From positions 806,001 to 870,000 of the forward strand of contig OZ254140.1 of assembly GCA_965267775.1 (NCBI GenBank): a stretch of 64,000 bases of DNA. The letters run 5' to 3'. The translations under genes and the position numbers were made by a program. The notes under the pieces were generated by a model. That model saw only the letters and a list, made by a program, of their open reading frames with translations. It searched no databases and was not told the DNA's origin. This DNA is from Planktophila sp965267775. Its GTDB lineage: Bacteria > Actinomycetota > Actinomycetes > Nanopelagicales > Nanopelagicaceae. Of the stretch, positions 58,714 through 64,000 are shown one piece after another (the stretch's first letter is position 1; each line of letters starts with the position of its first letter).

Positions 58714-59298
58714 GTGCCCCCTCACCCACTGAGCAGCCTACGCCTTCTCGTAGTGGGTGCAGGGGTGCGCAATATTCATACCCTCAGTAGGCAACTGACT
58801 GTCGCCCGTGACATCCGAAGTGCAATCGCAATTATTCGGACTCAGCAATTTGATTGCATAGTTATCGATCGTGAACTCGAAGATGGCGATGGCTTGGTGT
58901 TGGCTCCAACGATTAAGAGAATCCAGCCCGATGCAATCTCTATCCTGCTGACATCACATACCCAATGGGCAACGCGAGAGGCGGCGAGACAGTTGGGATT
59001 TGATCAAGTCGTGGATAAGCAGACTTCAATCGATGAGATCGTCTCAACGATACGAATCCTCGCTACTCCTGGAAATACTTCGGTTGATAGAAGTTCAAGA
59101 GAGATTTCAAAGATTCACTTACTCTCGCTGACTGAGCGAGAGATTCTTCTCAACGTAGCAACGGGAGCTACTACCCAAGAGATTGCCTTTATGAGACATA
59201 ACTCGGTGGCAACAATTAAGAGCCATCTGAGCTCTATCTATCGCAAGTTAGAGGTTCGCAATCGAGTTGAAGCGGTTGCAGAATTAAGGAGAAGTTAG
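58714..59298 (+). CDS. LuxR-type response regulator with degenerate receiver
   Basis: 194 residues from GTG at 58714. The N-terminal receiver keeps the phosphoacceptor position (D52 in VIDRELEDGDG), the T/S (T80) and a lysine (K102), but the acidic pair after strand 1 is missing: LLVVGAGVRN has no aspartates. A LuxR HTH follows (about 134-190: LLSLTEREILLNVATGATTQEI, then SVATIKSHLSSIYRKLEVRN). Without metal-binding acids the phosphorylation is doubtful, so this may be an atypical regulator. No histidine kinase is adjacent. Its end overlaps the pimB' gene by 4 bases (convergent). Confidence 0.88.
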   Translation: MPPHPLSSLRLLVVGAGVRNIHTLSRQLTVARDIRSAIAIIRTQQFDCIVIDRELEDGDGLVLAPTIKRIQPDAISILLTSHTQWATREAARQLGFDQVVDKQTSIDEIVSTIRILATPGNTSVDRSSREISKIHLLSLTEREILLNVATGATTQEIAFMRHNSVATIKSHLSSIYRKLEVRNRVEAVAELRRS

Positions 59299-60437
59299 AA
59301 GAGTTCGTTAAATCTCTTAGACCAGTGGCGCCACTCCCACTCATCAATAATCCACTGGCGCCCGCGCTTACCCATCTCTTGAGCGCGAAGAGGATCATCG
59401 AGAAGCGAGATAACTGCACGTGCAACAGATGCTGGATCTAGCCCATCTGCCGCAAAACCTGTCTCGCCTTCAAGGAGCGCATCAGGTGCTCCCCCGGAGA
59501 GCCCACCAACAACAGGGAGCTCGCATGCACTCGCTTCGAGGTAGACGATTCCCAGTCCTTCAACTTCAAGACCGGCAAGACGTGAACGACTTGGCATTGC
59601 AAAGATTTCACCAACAGAGATAAAGCGTGGAAGTTCTGAATACTGCACGCGCCCTACAAATGAGATGTGGTCGAGGACGCCCAATTGAATTGCGCGTTTA
59701 TGGATGTACTCAAGATGTGGTCCAACGCCTACAAAGAGGATGTGAGCATCTGGATGGTGCTTCAGAATTTCAGGAAGAGACTCAACAAGTGTGTCCTGGC
59801 CTTTGCGATGGACGAGACGTCCAACGCTGACGATGACACGCTTATCATCAAGGTCTAACTCACGCTTGAGTTCTGCCGCTGATGCAACGGGCGCAAAGTG
59901 CGTTGTATCGATACCTGGTGCAATGCGCACCATTGAACTTTGCGCTTGAGTTGAGAGCGATCTAGAAATTGCTCTGCGAGTAAATTCGCCGAGATAAGTA
60001 AGAACATCAACGCCGCTACCGATGCGGCGTACTGCCCAAGTAAATGGCCAGAGTTTTGCCCACCAGACCTCATGGCCATGGGTGAGCGCAACGATTCGCG
60101 TAACGCCGGCGCGACGTAGACCTTGAGAGAGAAGTGCAAGGGGCGCTGCCGCACCGAAGAAGACCTTGGTGATTTCTCGTTGGCGAACAAGTTTTCTTAC
60201 TGCTCGGCCTACTCGAGGCGATGGAAGTAAGACCTTTGATTTATCTCTGATTACCTCTACACCGTAATTTTCAAGCCACTTCTGATCGTATTCAGTTGTG
60301 TCGCCTTGCTGGGATGTATAGACCAATACCGATCCAAATGGCATACGCTCAATCAAACCAATAACAAAAGTTTCAATTCCTCCAGCGCGAGGGCCGAAGT
60401 CATTTGTAATGCAGAGGATTTGTGGAGTTTCACTCAT
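59295..60437 (-). CDS. pimB: GT4 mannosyltransferase, PimB'-like
   Basis: 380 residues. The opening ITNDFGPRAGGIETFVIGLI, then FFGAAAPLALLSQGLRRAGV, LTHGHEVWWAKLWPF, SVGRLVHRKGQDTLVESL, GVGPHLEY and AGLEVEGLGIVYLEASACE match, from memory, PimB' (Rv2188c) throughout. It probably adds the second mannose from GDP-mannose to phosphatidylinositol monomannoside; a different acceptor is possible in non-mycobacteria. Its ATG overlaps the stop of the NlpC/P60 gene by one base. Confidence 0.88.
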   Translation of the reverse strand: MSETPQILCITNDFGPRAGGIETFVIGLIERMPFGSVLVYTSQQGDTTEYDQKWLENYGVEVIRDKSKVLLPSPRVGRAVRKLVRQREITKVFFGAAAPLALLSQGLRRAGVTRIVALTHGHEVWWAKLWPFTWAVRRIGSGVDVLTYLGEFTRRAISRSLSTQAQSSMVRIAPGIDTTHFAPVASAAELKRELDLDDKRVIVSVGRLVHRKGQDTLVESLPEILKHHPDAHILFVGVGPHLEYIHKRAIQLGVLDHISFVGRVQYSELPRFISVGEIFAMPSRSRLAGLEVEGLGIVYLEASACELPVVGGLSGGAPDALLEGETGFAADGLDPASVARAVISLLDDPLRAQEMGKRGRQWIIDEWEWRHWSKRFNELF

Positions 60438-61450
60438 TAGAAACGACGTACCGCAACTAATCTCTTAGAACCGAGAGAAGATGCATCAGCAATCTTTACT
60501 CGTGAACCAGAACGTGGTGCGTGAACCATCTTTCCGCCGCCGATATAGATACCGACGTGAGATACAGGTCGACCGAAGAAGAGGAGATCGCCTGGCTTCT
60601 TCTGGTTGAAAGGAATTGATTTGCCCATTCGCGATTGAGCCGCCGATGAGTGTGGAAGATTCACTCCAGCGGATTGATATGCGCGCATAGTCAGCCCAGA
60701 ACAATCCCAGTAGACCATTCCGTCGGCGCCAAAGACATAACGGTCACCAATTTGTTTAAATGCAAATTTAATTGCCAATCCCGCTCGGCCAGAAATGCCA
60801 CCGAGAGATTTTGCTTGCGCCAGAGAGCTCGCCTGATCTGCATCCTCTTGCTGCTGAGCAAGCTTTGCTAGACGATCACGATCTTCCTTTTTCAACTTGG
60901 CGAGAATCGCCTCTGCCTTCTTCAATTTCTCTTGAGCAACGGCGCTCTGCTGAGCTAACTTCTTCTGCAAAATCTTTACCTGCGCCAGGCGATCAGAGAC
61001 CGTCAAAGAAGTGGCGTTGAGCTTCTGCGTCGCCGACTGATATTTCTTGAGCTGAATCGACTTCTGGCGTGTGATGGATTCAAGAGACCCTGCTGAACTT
61101 AAGTAGAGAGTGGGATCGCTCGAGAAGAGGAGCTCAAGGCTCTGACTGAGAGATCCTGACTTATATTGGTTGACTGCAATGACGCCAAGGTTGCGTGCAA
61201 TCGAATCTACGTTCTTCCCCTGGATCGCAGCCTGTGCCTGGATGCCATTGAGGCTGCGCTGAAGAGCAGCCAGCTTTACCTTCGCCTCTTGTGCGCCCTC
61301 TGCCGCAGCTGTTGCCTGATCTTGGAGGTCATTTACCTGGGCCTGAATCTGTGCGAGGGTCGGCGCAGCCTGAGCCACTGGCGGCGTTGCAACGAGCGAT
61401 GCCATTGCTGCCACGAGCGCTACTAGCGGAGCAGCCACGCGAATTCTCAT
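60437..61450 (-). CDS. NlpC/P60 peptidoglycan hydrolase with coiled-coil head
   Basis: 337 residues. Signal peptide (VAAPLVALVAAMASLVATPP), then a long coiled coil (about 35-215, rich in Q, A, L, K), then the NlpC/P60 domain with C250 in YWDCSGLTMRAYQ, H298 in SHVGIYIGGG and H310 in VHAPRSGSR. It is a secreted D,L-endopeptidase-type cell-wall enzyme, like mycobacterial RipC (Rv2190c, from memory). The N-terminal coil is the usual inhibitory or targeting module. It heads the pimB' unit. Confidence 0.93.
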   Translation of the reverse strand: MRIRVAAPLVALVAAMASLVATPPVAQAAPTLAQIQAQVNDLQDQATAAAEGAQEAKVKLAALQRSLNGIQAQAAIQGKNVDSIARNLGVIAVNQYKSGSLSQSLELLFSSDPTLYLSSAGSLESITRQKSIQLKKYQSATQKLNATSLTVSDRLAQVKILQKKLAQQSAVAQEKLKKAEAILAKLKKEDRDRLAKLAQQQEDADQASSLAQAKSLGGISGRAGLAIKFAFKQIGDRYVFGADGMVYWDCSGLTMRAYQSAGVNLPHSSAAQSRMGKSIPFNQKKPGDLLFFGRPVSHVGIYIGGGKMVHAPRSGSRVKIADASSLGSKRLVAVRRF

Positions 61451-61553
61451 TAGGGAAGGCTAACCAAGTAAAAGCGCCAATCTCAACTTCACCGCCGCAT
61501 TCACGCTGAAAATATGGTGTGAATCTCGCTCTAGGCGAGGATATTCTTCCCAA

Positions 61554-62075
61554 ATGGCTCTGATTGCATCTCTCGTCGTTGGGAGCAATGGGGCCACCTC
61601 ACTGGCAGGAAACTCTCGGCCGCTCTCTACGCCGAGCGATCGAGAGAGGTTTCTCAAACGTCACCGCAGCGCTTCGGCCTTCATTATCGGCAAGAAGAGC
61701 GCCATCCTTGAGAGCTATGCAGCAACTGATGTTCCAATCTTTGTATTCTCCCGAAATTCCGATGCGCTGAATCTGCCGCATCCCTTAATGCAACAAGTCA
61801 CGGTAAATCGCGGAGATTTAGGAGAGATATCTCGAAGAATCGATCAACGCATTGAAGGAGAGATTGTTGTTGAAGCTGGAGTCTCACTTCTCACCGCCCT
61901 TATCAACGCCGGCGTGATTGATCAATGGGAACTTTCAATCTCACCCATTGAAGGCGATGGCGATTTTATAGATTATGAAACGCTCTTATTAAAATTCGAT
62001 GTGAGCGAAGAAGTTGCAGCAGATGGAACTCGACTATTGCAATGCAGATATAAGGGCGACTCCCCCAACAGCTAA
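61554..62075 (+). CDS. RibD C-terminal / dihydrofolate-reductase-like protein
   Basis: 173 residues. Begins ALIASLVVGSNGATSLAGNS, the (V/L)xSLDG-type start of the RibD reductase fold, continues ASAFIIGKKSAILESY, and ends with VEAGVSLLTALINAGVIDQWELSISP. It resembles the actinobacterial pyrimidine reductase family that normally has about 60 more N-terminal residues, missing here with no upstream start in frame. Reductive riboflavin step or another NADPH reduction is possible. The 3' end overlaps the convergent EamA gene by 42 bases. Confidence 0.75.
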   Translation: MALIASLVVGSNGATSLAGNSRPLSTPSDRERFLKRHRSASAFIIGKKSAILESYAATDVPIFVFSRNSDALNLPHPLMQQVTVNRGDLGEISRRIDQRIEGEIVVEAGVSLLTALINAGVIDQWELSISPIEGDGDFIDYETLLLKFDVSEEVAADGTRLLQCRYKGDSPNS

Positions 62076-62879
62076 TACGACTCCGACGTATTGAGCCTTA
62101 TGGAGTCTCTCATGCAAGAAGATATAGGCGAGAACGGCAGTTGCGATTGGATAGAGCGAGCCAAGAACCATCGCGATAGAGACAAGTCCCTTTGTTGTTG
62201 CGACACCGAGAAGTAGGTTTGCAGAGAAATCCGCGATGCCAATTGCGGCCAAGAGTGGAATGTCGGTTGACCGAACTCCCCCACCATTTCGCATCCTTAT
62301 AAAGTATGCGGCGCTGACGATAAACGTTGTCGAGCGCATCGTCGTCATTGTAAGAAGCGAACTTTGCTGAGAACCAATCGACATAAAAGTTAGCGCTGAA
62401 CCAAAACCAAGTGCGGCACCGAGGGCTAAGAGAACGGGTTTAATCGGAAGACCTTGAGTAATTTCAGGACCGCTTGCAAGGAAGCCACCGATAATTGCTG
62501 CAATCACTCCCATCGTTAGAGGGGTTGAGAGTTGATCGCCTTTAATGACGAGTGCAAAGAAGAGTGGAATCAGAACGCTGAGCGAACTGATTGGCGATAC
62601 AACGCCCATACGTCCACTTGATAGCCCTGCGTAGAGACAGAGAAGGCCTGCATAACCAGAGAGGCCTGCAAGTGCACCATTGACCAAGTAGCCTGATGAA
62701 TCGAGTGAAGGCGCAATCCAATCGCCCGAGATTAGAACAAGGAGAATTCCAAAGGCGAGACCAAAAGCTTGATTTATTCCGAGAACGACCATCGTAGGCA
62801 ATCTCTTGCTGAGATTTCCTGCATGGTAGTCGGCGCTCCCCCAGAGGAGGCTTGAGAGAAGTGCAAGGAGCGTTGCCAT
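62034..62879 (-). CDS. EamA/DMT-family transporter (second copy)
   Basis: 281 residues, about ten helices in two repeated halves; LLALLSSLLWGSADYHAGNL at the start and VLAYIFLHERLHKAQYVGVVL at the end match the family's EamA halves. Substrate unknown; sequence differs from the copy at 5578-6444. Its ATG is 68 bases from the divergent DUF3000 gene. Confidence 0.85.
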   Translation of the reverse strand: MATLLALLSSLLWGSADYHAGNLSKRLPTMVVLGINQAFGLAFGILLVLISGDWIAPSLDSSGYLVNGALAGLSGYAGLLCLYAGLSSGRMGVVSPISSLSVLIPLFFALVIKGDQLSTPLTMGVIAAIIGGFLASGPEITQGLPIKPVLLALGAALGFGSALTFMSIGSQQSSLLTMTTMRSTTFIVSAAYFIRMRNGGGVRSTDIPLLAAIGIADFSANLLLGVATTKGLVSIAMVLGSLYPIATAVLAYIFLHERLHKAQYVGVVLAVGGVALISALQ

Positions 62880-62947
62880 CCGCGCAGGGTATCGAATCCG
62901 AGGCCGACCTCCCAGCTATTTCACCCTTTCATCTTTAGAATTGAGCA

Positions 62948-63538
62948 GTGAATTCACGCGCCCCTTTCTCATTCGAATCAATGATTAACATCATTCGTGA
63001 ATTTACCCCCCGTAGCGAGATTGAACTTGAAGAAGTTCCCGCTCCTCAAAAACTCGCTCAATACTCTTTCGCATTTACCGCCGATGTCAGCAATGGACTT
63101 ATCGGAGATCAAGAAGATGAACTTGCATCAGGTCGCTTTGTGATTTTGCATGAACCAGGCGGACAGGACACTTGGGAGGGCGAATACCGTTGCGTGACAT
63201 TTATGCGCGCATCTGTCGACTCCGATATGCAGGCAGACCCTCTTCTTCCTGAGGTCGGATGGAATTGGCTTCTCGATAGTTTGCAAGAGGCGGATGCTCT
63301 CTACAGCGCTCCGTCAGGAACCGTTACTCGCGTTTCAAGCGCTTCATTTGGAAAGTTATCTTCTCGCCATGATGAGTCAGAGGTTGAGATTCGCGCATCA
63401 TGGTCTCCAATTCTGACAACTCCGGAAGAGCTCGTTCCACATGTTCGCGCTTGGTGCAATTTCATTAGCGAGGTAGCAGGATTGCCTCCCATCGCCGAAG
63501 GCGTTGCCTCAATCAGCACTGCACGTCGTCGTGGCTGA
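62948..63538 (+). CDS. DUF3000 protein
   Basis: 196 residues, GTG start at 62948. Family pattern as I recall it: GRFVILHEPGGQDTWEGEYRCVTFMRASVDSDM, PLLPEVGWNWLLDSL, and SEVEIRASWSPI. Cytoplasmic, function unknown, found in actinobacteria just ahead of the ribonuclease D gene. It overlaps the following rnd start by 8 bases, confirming the pairing. Confidence 0.88.
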   Translation: MNSRAPFSFESMINIIREFTPRSEIELEEVPAPQKLAQYSFAFTADVSNGLIGDQEDELASGRFVILHEPGGQDTWEGEYRCVTFMRASVDSDMQADPLLPEVGWNWLLDSLQEADALYSAPSGTVTRVSSASFGKLSSRHDESEVEIRASWSPILTTPEELVPHVRAWCNFISEVAGLPPIAEGVASISTARRRG

Positions 63539-64000
63539 ACTTCTTACCGCCCCATATCTCGGCTTGCCGGAATTAGTCGCAACCCCTGAACAATTCGAAG
63601 CGATGCTTGAAGAACTTGCTGGCGGTTCAGGTCCCTACGCAGTCGATGCAGAGCGTGCCTCTGGCTATCGCTACAGCTCTCGTGCATATTTAATTCAGAT
63701 TAAACGTCAAGGTGGCGGACTGCATCTCATTGATCCCATTCCATTTGGTGTAGGGAGTGATTATTTCGCTCGACTCAATGATCTCTGGCGTGATGAAGAG
63801 ATCATCTTGCATGCAAGTACTCAAGATCTTCCTTGTCTTCGTGAAGTTGGACTTAACCCCACTCGCTTATTTGATACAGAGCTTGCAGGAAGACTTATCG
63901 GCCTGCCAAGAGTTGGTCTAGGCGCACTTGTTGAATCGCTCTTAGATATCGGTTTGGCGAAAGAGCACTCTGCGCAAGATTGGTCGGTACGACCATTGCC
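63531..64000 (+). CDS. rnd: Ribonuclease D-like 3'-5' exonuclease (cut by window end)
   Basis: Translated by hand from the GTG at 63531, which lies 8 bases inside the DUF3000 end. 156 residues seen, open to the window edge. DEDD exonuclease marks: D and E in YAVDAERASGYRYSSRAYLIQI (motif 1) and LHASTQDLPCLREVGL (motif 2), then LFDTELAGRLIG. The C-terminal part, including the third motif and any HRDC domain, is beyond the window. Confidence 0.9.
   Translation, partial: MAELLTAPYLGLPELVATPEQFEAMLEELAGGSGPYAVDAERASGYRYSSRAYLIQIKRQGGGLHLIDPIPFGVGSDYFARLNDLWRDEEIILHASTQDLPCLREVGLNPTRLFDTELAGRLIGLPRVGLGALVESLLDIGLAKEHSAQDWSVRPL

Noticed and set aside
1..64000. tRNA/rRNA genes, CRISPR arrays, insertion sequences or prophage
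   Set aside because: No cloverleaf, repeat-spacer pattern, transposase, integrase or phage structural gene was found on reading both strands by eye; a dedicated scan could still find short elements.

Overview
The window is a dense, moderate-GC chromosomal segment from an actinobacterium. Evidence for this: an actinobacterial bc1-aa3 respiratory set (diheme QcrC, three-helix Rieske QcrA, CtaF), PimB'-type mannosyltransferase, AdoK-type kinase, myo-inositol-phosphate synthase, and the families DUF3043, DUF3000, DUF4191 and SCO2322. The moderate GC, very short intergenic gaps and many 1-4 base start/stop overlaps suggest a streamlined genome such as freshwater acI (Nanopelagicales); that placement is an inference. 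No rRNA, tRNA, CRISPR array, transposase or origin was seen, and no gene-free stretch reaches 300 bases.

Layout. 1-9.3 kb: trpD (cut by the window edge), a receiver-like protein, then respiration: ctaE-qcrC-qcrA-qcrB forward and ctaC-ctaD-ctaF reverse, with an EamA transporter at the end of the reverse run. 9.3-14.6 kb: a degenerate cysteine-desulfurase-like protein, adoK, an ErpA-type Fe-S carrier, nadA, a DUF3043 protein and an aldo/keto reductase. 14.6-18.5 kb: a cobalamin riboswitch followed by a SCO2322-family secreted protein and a complete ECF transporter (T, fused A-A', S), read as vitamin B12 uptake. 18.5-33.5 kb: gcvT, pepA, lpd, a two-lipoyl E2, lipB, lipA, acyltransferase, DUF4191, RDD and glnA, a lipoate/2-oxoacid dehydrogenase/nitrogen block ending at a strong terminator. 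From memory this order follows M. tuberculosis Rv2192c-Rv2220 closely.

33.5-43.5 kb is more accessory: a zinc-ribbon/coiled-coil protein, a LamG surface protein, an ABC exporter pair, a phosphoribosyltransferase, an AlkD-like glycosylase, MFS, a tiny membrane protein, a short NhaA and an NCS1 permease. 43.5-46.1 kb: a SAM-IV-type riboswitch in front of a polar-amino-acid ABC importer, a predicted methionine-related uptake system. 46.1-54 kb: SDR, enoyl-CoA hydratase, a stand-alone LuxR HTH protein, a membrane protein, ino1-padR with a clear operator, an NCS2 permease behind a structured leader, LysE exporter, a RecB/Cas4-like nuclease and an acyltransferase. 54-64 kb: Gfo/Idh oxidoreductase, ROK glucokinase, SRPBCC protein, FadD15-like acyl-CoA ligase with an apparent 5' frameshift, a response regulator, pimB', NlpC/P60 hydrolase, RibD-like reductase, EamA transporter, DUF3000 and rnd (cut by the window edge).

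Most notable: co-ordinated loss of all three side-chain ligands of the non-redox Mg/Mn site in cytochrome oxidase; a cysteine-desulfurase homologue that has lost its PLP lysine but keeps the persulfide cysteine loop; the SAM-IV-controlled importer; and an unassigned structured leader able to mask the Shine-Dalgarno of the NCS2 permease.
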